From Macrostomum hystrix (lineage: Eukaryota; Platyhelminthes; Macrostomidae), in the NCBI GenBank assembly GCA_950097015.1, contig CATNEN010000026.1, positions 310,001 to 374,000 of the forward strand: DNA of 64,000 nucleotides. Direction: 5' to 3'. The notes beneath the pieces are model-generated. The model worked only from the letters and a program-made list of their open reading frames with translations, was not told the DNA's origin and searched no databases. The first letter of the stretch is position 1; every line of letters begins with the position of its first letter. This document shows positions 1 through 12,000 of the stretch, one piece after another. The translations under genes were made by a program, and so were the position numbers.

Positions 1-685
1 TCCTCCGTTGAAACGGATCTTTAGGTCTGGATCGTGAAGACGGGCAGGAGTTGATGCACTATGAGTTAGGTTGAGTCCTGGGGGCTCATCACGAGGACAC
101 TCATATAGCGGAAATCATCAGACGCTGAGATGAACTTGCAGCCGTTGTGTCCACATGCAACACCATCCATCTTGAAGGCCTTACCCTAACTAGGGTAACT
201 GCTAGGTAACTGCTTACCACGAAAGGAGGAGGTTGGCTGTCTTTTTATTAAACTTTGGAGCTAGATTAGTTCAAAGTTATTTTCAGCGCCGAATCAACTC
301 AACCCACTGAAGCAACTGCACAGAAATTTGTAAGTGCTAATTATCTAGTATTCAGAAAGTAAAAGTTCACTAATTTGCAGAAATCAGTCAATTTTTAGGG
401 GAAATCCAGAAATATATATTTAATCAATAAAAAACCAAAGTTAGTAAACATGAGCTTTTGTGAAAAATATCAATGGGCGCTTCTGATTACTGTTTATATA
501 ACTCCCTAAATTTAGGTCCTTAAAAGTATGGTATCAGAATTCCACGTGATTATCTTTTGATTAATCAACTCTTGATAATAAATAATATTTATAAGGAATA
601 ATCGACTTTAAATAGTTCTCACAAATGATTAGGGTCATGGCACCAGAGTTGTTGTTCTGTAACCACCATTTGTTCACACGTGAAT
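1..685. other. No gene recognised; downstream flank of the monooxygenase gene
   Basis: AT-rich sequence past the stop codon of the minus-strand monooxygenase gene. It probably contains that gene's 3' UTR. I see no coding exon, RNA gene or clear repeat. Confidence 0.5.
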
Positions 686-3600
686 CTACAATTTATGACT
701 GCTCCTCATTTCAATTGGGGCTACTGAGCTCTTCTTCAGCTTGAGGATCACCAGCACCAGCAGGGCAGCCAGCAGCAGGCCGGCCAGGTAGGAGGCGGAC
801 ACAATCATCAGCCGGATGTCATTGCTCAGCAGGCTATTAGGCTCCGTTGGCGGCGTCGGGCGCTTCTTCAGCTCTTCAATCTCCTCTTTGGCATCCTGTT
901 AGAGAAATCGAAAAGCTGGAAATTATGTTTCCATTCTTTGCCATTATCTTGCAGTAATTATAAAAACGATCGTATAATTGTTTTAGAGAGAAATCTTCAA
1001 GGAAGCGGAACAGACACAATAAATCACGATGGCATATGGACTATTGAGGACTATTGAGATGTGTATATAGAGGCCACTGGTCAAGCTTATTGTTGTGCTT
1101 GGAACCTGATATTTCTACTTATTTTGGGGTTTAGGGCAGTTAGTATTAGGTAGCTAGTGTGCATTGTGGAGTGGTACTTTGTGGTATGGCGAGGGATCAA
1201 AGTGAAATAAGCAATCCGAGGATTTTTTAAAAATGGTTAAATGTGCAGACCGTGAGCCGATCTCGCTGGTCCCTCTCAGCGCACAATCCAAGGTAAACAA
1301 CCAGCCGCCGGAAGTCGGTATTTGATTGGTAGCGCCCATTCATCAGTGTAAAGTCGAGAGAGTCTCCATTGAAGCAGGGCTCCTTGGCCTTCACATTTCG
1401 GTACCAGGTTAGACATTGGTCCGAGCAGCGGTACTCGTACATGTGCTGGCACTCGCTTTCGATGTCCTTCTGATACTTTTTGATCAGCTGGCCCGATGTA
1501 ATGGACTTGATGTCGCAGCCGTCGACAAAATATTCTGTTTGAATAGCGTGCACAGGTGTAGGTGGAGGTTGAGTTAAAAAAAACGGAAAAAAGAAACCTA
1601 AGCAGCTAGTTCAAGCGCTAAAATTATTTTAACTTTTTTTGAACCCGACCTTGCGAGTCGAAATAGTCATCTCTGTTCTCAATTTTTTTATACGACTCAC
1701 GGGTAACACTCTTAAGACCCAGGACGCAGTAGTCGATTTTGCCAAAGCTGGAGCACAGGTCAACGTTTGGCCAAGTCTGCGCCTTGGTCCTATTGTGCGG
1801 GAAGTACTGGAAGAAGCTGTAGCACATCTCCTCCTGGGTGGACTCGCCCCAGTAGACGCTGCGGTTGGTGCCCACAGTGCTGTAGTAGCAATCGGTGCGA
1901 ATCTCATCACCAGGCAGGTAGTCGATTGGCTGGGCGTACTCAAACACAATCGGTGTGTCGTAGTCGAAACTGTGCATTGGAATGAGGTCTCGAACCTTCT
2001 GGCCACCGCGCCAGAGAGTCACCTGCGGCGTTGCAAAATCAGGTTTGCTTCTTTACTACAAAGCTAAGTTTAGAATAAAGGTCATGAATCTAATTAAATA
2101 ATCAATGCTACTCACCTCACCCCTTGTCCCGTACAGGTGCATGTGCAGGGTGCCCCAGAGCAGCTTGTAGCCACTATCTGGTGGCAGGAGCTCTTGCGAG
2201 CTGCGCTTGTCGCTGATAGCCATCCGGTGAATCTCCTTCTGTCTGGGTGCCAGGTCCAGCTTCACCTGGCCGTACATTATCACGCCGGTGTCGAACTGTC
2301 TCAGCGTCGGCGAGAAGTACAATTCGAAGCCGGACTCGTCGTACCAATTGGTGACGCCAGCCGGGTTGTTCCAGTGCAGCTGCAGCACAACGAACTGGTA
2401 GCCTTCGACGCCGAATGGGGCACCCACATTGTCCCGGTAGCAATTTCCAGGCCGCATGCCCAGACCCCACAGGTCGATGAGATTGTAGCAGTTGGCTGCG
2501 CTCATGCCGCATTCGAATGGCTTGTTCAGTTGCACTGGGTTGGGGATGGGTCAGAGAGGAAGATTTGGGGTTGGTTGAGCTACTTTGTTGACTGCTGTAG
2601 CTTTGATTGAGCGCATGTCGTGCTTGAGAATTTTCAAAGTACTGTTGTTTGTAACAATGTCCAGTAATTTCCAACAATCTCAGACTCGACCTAAACATAT
2701 TGACCTAAAATAAAATATAATGTCAAAGAAAGAATTTTTTTGCATGTCTGATACATCTTTCTAGTAATTGAAATTAAATCAGAAGATAAATGGTAGGCGA
2801 AAAAATTGCTAACTTTGCGAATCCGGAACTATTTAATCGATACCAACGTTTAGGACTGTGAATAGTGGAGCGCCAAGGCTTACCATTAGGCTTGCTAGTG
2901 CACCCGTAGATAATCATATGATGCAGCACAGCGGGGTTGTCAATAATGGGCACGGCGGCGATCATGTGCTCCTTTTGCATCCGGCTGACCTCATAGGCCT
3001 GGCACATGTAGGTGGTCTCCTTCTGCGGCACCGCAGTCCTGTTCAGCCGCATGGACATCTGGCGCACTCCCGGCTGGTGGATGGCGCTGCAGTTGAACTG
3101 CTCCGGGCATTTGAAATCCCCGTTGAGCTTGACGCACTTGTCAGAGTGCACCGGCTCGCAGATGCCCGGGTGAGTGATGTTGGTGGTGCGGCCCGGCGTG
3201 GCGCCCTCTTTCCACACGCAGTCGGGGTCGCCAAGCTCCTCGCCGTTCGTACGGCCATCTCCGTCGGAGTCTTTGCGGCACAGATCCTGGGTCCATTTCT
3301 GTTACAGGGTTCACAAGGGGTAGTAGATGCGTCCCTGTCCTATAGTTAACTTCATACAGTGTTCTCAGAGGATAATTTAAACATCTAAAGTTTATTTTTC
3401 ACCGCAGATTATTTATCAAAACATTATTTGTGAAACCTGACGTTGCTGTTACTATTGACTGAAACCTGACATTGCTGTCACTATTGACTGAAACCTGACA
3501 TTGCTGTCACTCTTGACTGAAACCTGACATCGCTGAACTCGTTGACCTCGCCTACTCACCAATCCCGCAGCTTTGAAGTCCACCCCAAATGGATTACGCG

Positions 3601-3778
3601 GTCCACCACCAGCCTGGTTGAAGTGCCCGACGCCCGGCCACAGCTCGGCGGAGTTGCACGGACTCTGGACGCCGTTGCCGTTGGGCACCCGAACAGCAAA
3701 GTACGGATGAGCGGTTGCCAGGCGGCTGGTTGCCAAGGCAACGAGCAGCGTCGCCAGAAAGGCTGCTACAGACCGCAT
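686..3778 (-). CDS. Temptin-domain / copper type II monooxygenase (DBH/MOXD-like), membrane anchored
   Basis: Six exons on the minus strand: 3778-3560, 3298-2884, 2534-2116, 2022-1650, 1534-1251 (donor least certain), 895-686. Phases join to about 639 aa. Residues 1-23 look like a signal peptide, and cleavage would leave HPYFAVRVPNG as the N-terminus. Residues 24 to about 115 resemble the temptin family, including a calcium-loop-like DSDGDGRTNGEE. The rest is a copper type II ascorbate-dependent monooxygenase with the expected metal ligands: HHM near 199 and LHW at 265 for one copper, HMHLYG at 342-344 and EEMC Met417 for the other. A C-terminal helix (about 599-621) followed by Lys residues suggests a type I membrane protein of the secretory pathway. 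Family members hydroxylate small amines or amidate peptides; the substrate here is unknown. The DOMON domain usual in DBH/MOXD is not seen; the temptin-like domain takes its place. Confidence 0.82.
3431..3545. repeat. 29-bp minisatellite, about 4 copies, intron 1 of the monooxygenase
   Basis: Units beginning TGAAACCTGACATTGCTG recur at 3431, 3460, 3489 and 3518 with few mismatches. The array ends a few bases short of the donor of the signal-peptide exon (3559 on the plus numbering). Confidence 0.85.
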
Positions 3779-4544
3779 TTGTTTTGCAAACTGACTTGAA
3801 AATGAAAGTTTTCGTCCAGAAAAACGTTTTTACACCACCCTTGCACAATTTTATTCTCACCTGTGCTCTCTCGGACTTTTATGACCCAGAGTGTTCGCAA
3901 CAAAAATAGATTGTACTTCTATGTCACGCTATTGCTACCTGGCAACAAACATTAATCAGACTTACCAAATTTGGGGAAGGCATTTTGGCTTGATCTAGCT
4001 GTTGCAGTAGCCGTCATGGCGCGGTTACTGGAACTGGCACTGTGCGTCATCTCACATTTGTGATTAGATAAGAGGAGATCACTCAAGCACTGCAGCTGCA
4101 ATTTTAATAGTTGCTCAAAGTTGAGTCAGAGCTGCCAGAGATAATAGCGAACAACGAAAACTAGTTACACTAGTTACTCATATTTTCAAGCGAAAAAGAA
4201 CTCGCCATTTAGTTGTTCTGCTAGACTAGTCCTGATTGCTAAGACAAATCTAAAACAAAACTTTTTGTAAATTCTTTTCTTAGTCGGTCAAAAAGTAATT
4301 TACGGGATAAAAGTTATATTTCAGTGCTGTTTCTAAAATTACTCGTACTTACCTGCTTACTGCACATTGGGAGTGCCACTTCGATAAACTTGCACGAAAA
4401 TTTTTAATTGACTGTATTAAAAGTGCTTCAGGGACTTTTTCAACCGGCTGATGGAGGCTTTGGCCTTACACTACTCCCGTAACTCTTAGCTCTTAACTCT
4501 CAACTGAGGCCCATTGTTTTGTAATTAATTAGTAATTTTAAACA

Positions 4545-4800
4545 GTATAATAAAATAAATGCACAAGGACTCTGAGCACTGGCACTGCATTTGGGGACAG
4601 AAGCCACAGCCAGCGAGGAGGCAATTATGGCCATTTCGCAGACTCCTGAGCACACACGCACACATGCAGATACTGTTCGCAGGCACGCGCTCACAATGGG
4701 TGTACATCTGCCCTGACTTTATGAAACTTTGATTGTGATTTGGAGGTTGGCCCTCAATGGCCAACCGACTGACCTCAACTAAATGTGGCCTCGCGAAAAA
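4545..4800 (-). mobile_element. SINE-B copy, diverged, lacking the tRNA head
   Basis: Matches the complete SINE-B at 49905-50230 in the same orientation: GCCAGCGAGGAGGCAATT, then GACTCCTGAGCACACACGCA, then the GGAGGTTGGCCCTCAA block, ending in TGTGGCCTCGCG. The tRNA-like head beyond that point is not recognisable. Confidence 0.75.
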
Positions 4801-4984
4801 AATCGAACTCAGGGACATTGGTGAATAACAGAGGTAGAAAACGCAACTCAATTTCCTTTTATTTGCAAGTCAGCTTTGTATAGTCCCATTACTCGTGCAT
4901 TTATAAGAGAAATCACAAACATGGTCCCGAACTTTGAACATCTTACACCCGAGGACAAAGCGACCTTCTTAACAGTAGAAGACT

Positions 4985-5287
4985 ACGGGGGTCGGCAAAC
5001 TTATTAGCTAGCGGGCCGAAGAGAGAACCTAAAAGACGACAGCGGGCCGCATTGACTGTAGAAATATGAGATAGGGGAGAGATAGGACAGAGAAGAGATG
5101 ACAGGAGAGATGAGACACGGGAGAGATGAGACAGCGGAGAGATGAGACAGGGGAGCGATGAGACCTAGGAGAAATGAGGCAGGATAATATATATCAGGAT
5201 ACAGTAGGTGTCGGAAGGGTCAACGGGCCGGATTTGGGAACTTCGAGGGCCGCATGTGGCCTGCGGGCCGGAGTTTGCCGACCCCTG
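4985..5287. mobile_element. Non-autonomous hAT-like element (MITE)
   Basis: The left end contains GGGGTCGGCAAACTTATTAG and the right end, read on the minus strand, contains CAGGGGTCGGCAAACTCC. These are inverted copies about 300 bp apart, and CAGGGGTCGGCAAACT is a familiar hAT-superfamily terminal motif in animals. Inside are GGGCCG-rich subterminal blocks and a short imperfect GAGATGAGACA repeat (5098-5175). There is no transposase. The target duplication is not clean. Confidence 0.7.
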
Positions 5288-6064
5288 CTCTACAATTCCC
5301 TAACTGCGTCGATAATGTCCGTAAAATGTTGAACGTAATCTGCTCATGAGCAAATACAAAAATACGCACTTCAACTACCACCTGAAAAGCAAGAGAGCAA
5401 AATAAATTGAAGGCGTATGAGTTAACAGAACTTCTGAACTAAATCTTCAAGCTATAATTGTAGGCAAACGTTTATTGCAAAATAGCATGAAAATAGTTAA
5501 TCATGTCACAGAACGACACAAGCGAAGCAGTTTCTGGAGTAAAAAATATATTTTTTAATTGAAGCAAAGAGAAACTAGTCATATTCCAATTTTTGTTGCA
5601 GTTTTTGCTTTCTCAAAGCAATTATTAACTAAGAAGGACAAGTACTAAACTCAGAGCCAGAGCTCTTTGTCTAGAGCAGATGACGACGCTTATATACAGG
5701 TAAAGTAAAAAGTATTCACCAAAAATCCGAAGTCTAAAACAAATAAAGAACTACAAGTGCTAAGTGAAGACGAGCGACTTGCGAGTATCGAGCTTAAGAA
5801 TCGTTCATACGTGTATTATCGACTCCGAAGAAAGTTGAACTCCACTACTCATAGTAGGTTGGCTAATAGAACTGAAAAAAATCGAGGCTCGGAAAATAGA
5901 AACTGCATGGAAGGCGAGAAAGAGAAGATTGCTTATCTATTAGAACTACAGTGAACCGCTAGACACTCATTTTCACTGCTGCGTGTGCGAACCATGTGTA
6001 GTCAATAGGAAGTAAAGACTAAACTATGTGAGAAAATTATTGAACAAATATGAGCCGAATACTG

Positions 6065-9000
6065 CTAGATGACGGGACCCGTCTTCTTCCCGACTTCGTC
6101 GTCCCACTTGTCGCCCTGTTCGGCAACGTCCGCGCAGTCCCCGACTACTGGCTCCAAGGACAGAAGTTCGGGTTCCGGCTTTTGGGCGGCCTGCACTTTG
6201 TTGTAGGACGGACTTTTCAGCCGGCGCTGAGTGGACATGCGAGGAGAGACGAAGGTATGCGACTAGTGTCAGTTGAAATTGTCGCAAACGTCTGTGTATC
6301 AGCTCACAAAGACTCTGTGTATCAGCTCACAAAGCATGTGTGTATCAGCTCACAAAGCATTTGTGTATCAGCTCACAAAGCATTTGTGTATCAGCTCACA
6401 AAGCATTTGTGTATCAGCTCACAAAGCATTTGTGTATCAGCTCACAAAGCATTTGTGTATCAGCTCACAAAGCATGTGTGTATCAGCTCACAAAGCATGT
6501 GTGTATCAGCTCACAAAGCATTTGTGTATCAGCTCACAAAGCATGTGTGTATCAGCTCACAAAGCATTTGTGTATCAGCTCACAAAGCATTTGTGTATCA
6601 GCTCACAAAGCATTTGTGTATCAGCTCACAAAGCATTTGTGTATCAGCTCACAAAGCATGTGTGTATCAGCTCACAAAGCATTTGTGTATCAGCTCACAA
6701 AGCATTTGTGTATCAGCTCACAAAGCATTTGTGTATCAGCTCACAAAGCATTTGTGTATCAGCTCACAAAGCATGTGTGTATCAGCTCACAAAGCATTTG
6801 TGTATCAGCTCACAAAGCATTTGTGTATCAGCTCACAAAGCATTTGTGTATCAGCTCACAAAGCATTTGTGTATCAGCTCACAAAACATCTGTGTATCAG
6901 CTCACAAAGCATCTGCTCAAAAACTAGCCGATTCTACCCCATCTGCTGGGCTTACCAGCAGGCCTCGCAGGCAGGGCATGATGTACTTCTCCTCTGGCTC
7001 ACTGGCGTTGGCGTCCAACATGTTTGGTAGGCTGACTAGCAGGCCGATCAGCAGACACGAACCCACTCCGATCGGACCGTACCATTGGAATGAGACGCTG
7101 TATAATCCGGCCAGACCGCTGGGCAGTTCGCCCAGGCCGGCTGTCGTTGTTCTCATTGCCGTCATCGTCACTGACGTGAGCGACGCTGTGACATTGAAGT
7201 CTTCTGCGCTGCTGCAGTTGGCGTTGGGCAGCGGCAGCATTACCGGGCCGCCGCTGCTGCCGCCGCTGGCCAATGAGCCGATGCAGATCCAGCCAACGAG
7301 GATCAGCGAGGCCAGCGAGCCGAAAAAGGCGCCCTGCCAGGTGCTCTTCGGCACGCACGCGGCCAGCAGGTAGACGCCGAGGGTGGCCCCGGTGCTGGCA
7401 TTAAGTAGTGAGGCCGATATCTGTGCCAGAGAGACGCCGCTGATGAACGAAGAGGCGAAGGCGATCACCGCGCCCAGTACGCCGTAAGCCACCACTAAAT
7501 AAGTTCAAGTCAGACTGTTTGTATCCTAATTTGACTACTTGCAGTAGAAATATGCGCATCACATCTGCGTGTCAAAAGCAGTACAATCACGATCGAGCTT
7601 TATTACCCAGATTTCAGAATTAGGATAAGAAGAAAAATATTTTACAGTTTAAAATTCGAGTTCCGATCTGCATCACGTCAAAAAGCTCGTAATGGCTTTG
7701 ACTACGACGATTAATTAAAAAAATACAAGGTTTGTACTTTTACAGTTTTAATCTAGCAGTGGCAGAATTCCTTGGCACAGCAATGTCAGACAAAGAAGAT
7801 ATTGGGACACAACATGCATGAACTTCATGGATAATGCAGCTACTGATAGAGCTCATTGAGAATGCTTGTGCTCCAGTGTGAATAGCGGGGTACACGCATC
7901 TCAGTTTACTAAAATGGCGACCAGACTACTAGCTTCCTGCTGCATAGGGCCGCCCCAGGTACTCGTACCGAAGTACTGCAGCATTCTCATGCCATTGTGT
8001 GATGGCTGACCAAGTTTATGAGAGAAGCTACTCAACTCAATTTCTTTTCTAGCTGTTTTATTTCATCTCTTAGTAATCTTTGATAGAGAATATTTTGATT
8101 AGAATATATTATTAACCCTTAAAAGATTGCCTTCTCTCCACCTGGTTTAGGTAGTCTGGTACAGAAATTTATGAAGTCTCGCACTCCAACAAAGCAGCAT
8201 AGGACATTTAGGCAATTACAGAAATCGTAGAAGCAATCTTAGGACTTGCTTTTTGAGAAACTTACAAACTTACAAAATATTCAATGCAAGAAGCTTAAAG
8301 TGAATGAGAACAACCTCAGCTCCACTCACCTAGCCATTTGGTCAACACTGTGGCTTTGTCATCGGACAGTTGTCGATAGGGTTGGATGAAGTCGATGACT
8401 GTGACGGCTGCCTGCGAGTTCAGCACCGTGCTGGTTGTGCTGGAATAGCAATTGCAATGAAAACTGCGTCGTAGGAGACATTGCGTGGATATGCCAATAG
8501 GAAATGAAGAGGATGGGGGCTGGCTGGTACTGGTTGGTATTGCAGGATGGGGCTGGCTGGGACTGGTTGGTATTGCAGGATGGGGCTGGCTGGGACTGGT
8601 TGGTATTGCAGGATGGGGCTGGCTGGGACTGGTTGGTATTGCAGGATGGGGCTGGCTGGGACTGGTTGGTATTGCAGGATGGGGCTGGCTGGGACTGGTT
8701 GGTATTGCAGGATGGGGCTGGTTGGGACTGGTTGGTATTGCAGGATGGGGCTGGCTGGGACTGGTTGGTATTGCAGGATGGGGCTGGCTGGGACTGGTTG
8801 GTATTGCAGGATGGGGCTGGCTGGGACTGGTTGGTATTGCAGGATGGGGCTGGCTGGGACTGGTTGGTATTGCAGGATGGGGCTGGCTGGCACTAATAAG
8901 ACATTTGCATCCGCCTACACTTCCCATGCTCGCACCTGAACGCTCCGCTGAGGATGCAGGCGATGAGTATGCCGCCGAATGACGGAATTTGCAGCTCGTT

Positions 9001-12000
9001 CTTCACGTAGTAAGGAAGCAGCTGAAAAAAACGGGAAAAGTGTTATTAATTTCAAAGTCGGACACAGCTGGCTACAATGGACAGCCGATTTCAGTACTCT
9101 GTCTTGCCTCATTGACGGACTTGATTGAAGAGGCCGAGAACGGGTCGCAGCCGCGAATCGCGTAGAAGGCAAACAGAGCATAGCCAGTCAGAGCCAGCAG
9201 TGTGAACAGGATGAACACGCCCAGCACGTTCAGAATTATCGACCTGAGGGTGGCCGATTTGTGAGGACAGGTATATTAGATTTACCTGGCCACTAATATA
9301 CCTGTGAGTCTATCCGTCCCAGCTACTATTCAACCCATACCAGCGCCTCATCACCGTGCCCATTTACCCATTTTCATTCATCTAAGCTTTCATTCATTCA
9401 TCTTTCATTCATCTACTCATCAGTGTCTTGTCACTCATCACCCACCCCAGTGTCTTGTCACTCATCACCCACCCCAGTGTCTTGTCACTAATCACCACCC
9501 CAGTGTCTATCGTCACCCACCCAAATAAATAAGTGTATTATCTGTCCCAGTGTCTTGTCACTCGTCACCCACCCCAGTGTCTAGTGCATGATTGTCTCAC
9601 CATTTGGCTTTAGCAAGCGTCGGCAGGGAGCCGAACCTCTGAAAGGCGGCCTGGTTCGGTCCGTACCAGGGAATCCAGCCGAACATCACCCCGATGGAGC
9701 TGCTCCAAACTGTGATGCGGACTCGTGGATCGATTCTCCAATCGATCGCTTCAAACCGGCCCCATCGCGAGCTGAGGTCGAACACGTTAGCGAAGCCGTC
9801 GGAGTCGATGGAAGCCTAAAGTTTTTGAATTTAAAAGTCCAAATGTTGAATTTCCTTTCGAATCGATTGGCGTTAAGAAGCAGAGCAACGCGATATGATT
9901 ACCTTGACAACCACAGCGAGAAGGCCGATGAGAATAAAGAATGATTGAAATACATCAGACCAGATCACCGCCTTGATGCCGCCCTAAATTATTTTGAAGA
10001 CCTTTACAATTTAGTATACGTCTTGGTTTGCTTAGGCAGTTGTTAAACATTTACGACTTACAAGCGCGGTGTAAATAACGGAGATCACACTGATGATCAG
10101 AATACCAGCCCACTGGGGAATGTCCATGACTGTAAGTGAAACGATTTATAACAAATGGCTTTCTTGGAAAACTGTGAGTTAAAGACACAAACGGGCGGGA
10201 GCAAAAAAATAACGATAGACGACTCCTAGGCTCCTATATGTTTTAGCTCCTCGTAATTTCTCATTCCACACAGTGAAGGAGACCTTGACCTTGAAGCACG
10301 CACAGCATGCGTGTCAGTGTATTATCTGTCTTCTTTGAATGGCTGTTAAAAGTAGATATTTAGACTTATCACACTTGGACTTATCACACTTATCAGACTT
10401 ATCAAACTTATGAATTTGACCTTGAAGCATGCACAGCATGCATGAGAGTGTATTATCTGTCTGATTTGAATGGCTGTTAAAAGTACATATTTAGAATTAT
10501 CACACTCTCGTGACGAGATTAGGGTACCAGTTTGCTAGCCTAAATACGGCTTGATAGTAGCTTAATTCTGTAAGGCATTACATAACTTTACCATATGCGA
10601 ATATAGCCACTAGAAAGAAAATATAAATAAGAAATATTGCAAAAATGTTTTGCAAAGAATGTTTTTGTTCTTTTTTAAACTGTAGCTAGAGATTGTTCAT
10701 TGCTAACTATAAACATAATAATAAAAATATAAGCTCGTAGGAGTGATAGTGTTAGAGTGAATGGACACATAAGAATAGAGTCATTAGATGGATAGAAGTT
10801 TCATAGTACAGTAGGAGCTAATACCCAAACGCAATATGAAATGAAGCACCACACCTGAATCTAGTGCTATCGCCGGAGCCAGCTGCGCCACAGCTAGATA
10901 CAGAACCTGCGGAGCGTGCGCGTTATGTGAGACAGCTGCAGCTTAGTCATCGAAATGCTGTGCTTTAAAGCGATAATAAGATCGCACAAAACCGGCAGTC
11001 ACATAGGGTGCGAGTTTCGAGATCCACGGGAACTTTGACTGGTTCTGCTACATTGGCAAAGTGAACTAGGGCATGCTTAGTTGCTTAGTTATTCTAGCTA
11101 GCACATTTTGAACTTTAGTTCTATTCTCTTTAACAGCAATGCCTAACTATAATTATAATATGTGCTTTTGATTATATTTTACTGTGAAAACATGCAATCA
11201 ATCTATCTGTTCTGTCTCTCGGCCTTTGCTTTTTGGAAATTGAGACCACGTGTTCTGATGGGACCATTGTTACTGTAGCTTTTCAGAGATGTGTTCGTCT
11301 TGCAAATTGTACCTTAGACAATTTAAGAGCTAGGAATTATTCCTCTGTGCTAGATAAAACTCACGCTAGTGATGACGTACAACAGAGTGCTCCAGTACCT
11401 GATGAACTTGTTCTGGTAGCGCAGCTCCAGGTACTGAAAGAGAGACGATACGAACTCGCTTGTTTATTCAATATTAGAAAGACCTCGCTAATTACCCTGG
11501 GGAACGACCAGTAGTTTCGGTAGTGAGTTGCGGAGCCATTACACGGCGAGGTACACATTCATTTGGGGCGCAGCCGTGGAGAGAAGGCTTGGGGCCTTGT
11601 TGTGCAGTTTACACCCTTCAGTGTTAACCTCCAAGGCACAGTGAGAGTGTACACTGCCTGATGATGAGAAAGTGAGGGCAGTTGTACACACCTACGGGTG
11701 TCTACGGGCATTGAGCTAATGAAGCATCCTTCGGTGACAGTCGAACTACAGCCAGCGAGGGTACAACTCTCAACTTAGAGCACACAGCCGAGAGTCCTGA
11801 GTACACAGAGGCTCACGGACGTGTAGACAGGTACACTTGTGAGCGGTCGGAACATCTGCGTTGATTTTTTCTTATAACCAGGCAATGCACACTCTCGCTG
11901 TTCCTTGACGTCTAAGCGCTCATGGCTGCAAATTGCACTACAAGCCCCATCGCCTCAAATTAATGTGGCCATTGTGGACCTTGTCGCGAGAGTCGGGCGC

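Larger units (their letters stand above)
3779..6064. other. Intergenic region between monooxygenase 5' end and SLC5 3' end
   Basis: It holds the promoter side of the monooxygenase gene and the 3' flank of the SLC5 gene. A SINE copy (4545-4800) and a hAT-like element (4985-5287) lie inside. I see no further coding exon; short open frames here lack family resemblance. Confidence 0.5.

Noticed and set aside
6291-6913. CRISPR-like array
   Set aside because: The repeats are contiguous with no unique spacers, in an animal intron.
6050-7373. Long plus-strand frames with repeated YQLTKH/CISSQS-type peptides
   Set aside because: They are translations of the 23-bp array and of the antisense of SLC5 exon 11. 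The array lies wholly in an intron.
8316-8982. Repeat proteins on both strands (WLGLVGIAGWG and PSQPHPAIPTS types)
   Set aside because: The 33-bp unit keeps every frame without a stop open. The region is an SLC5 intron bordered by phase-matched exons.
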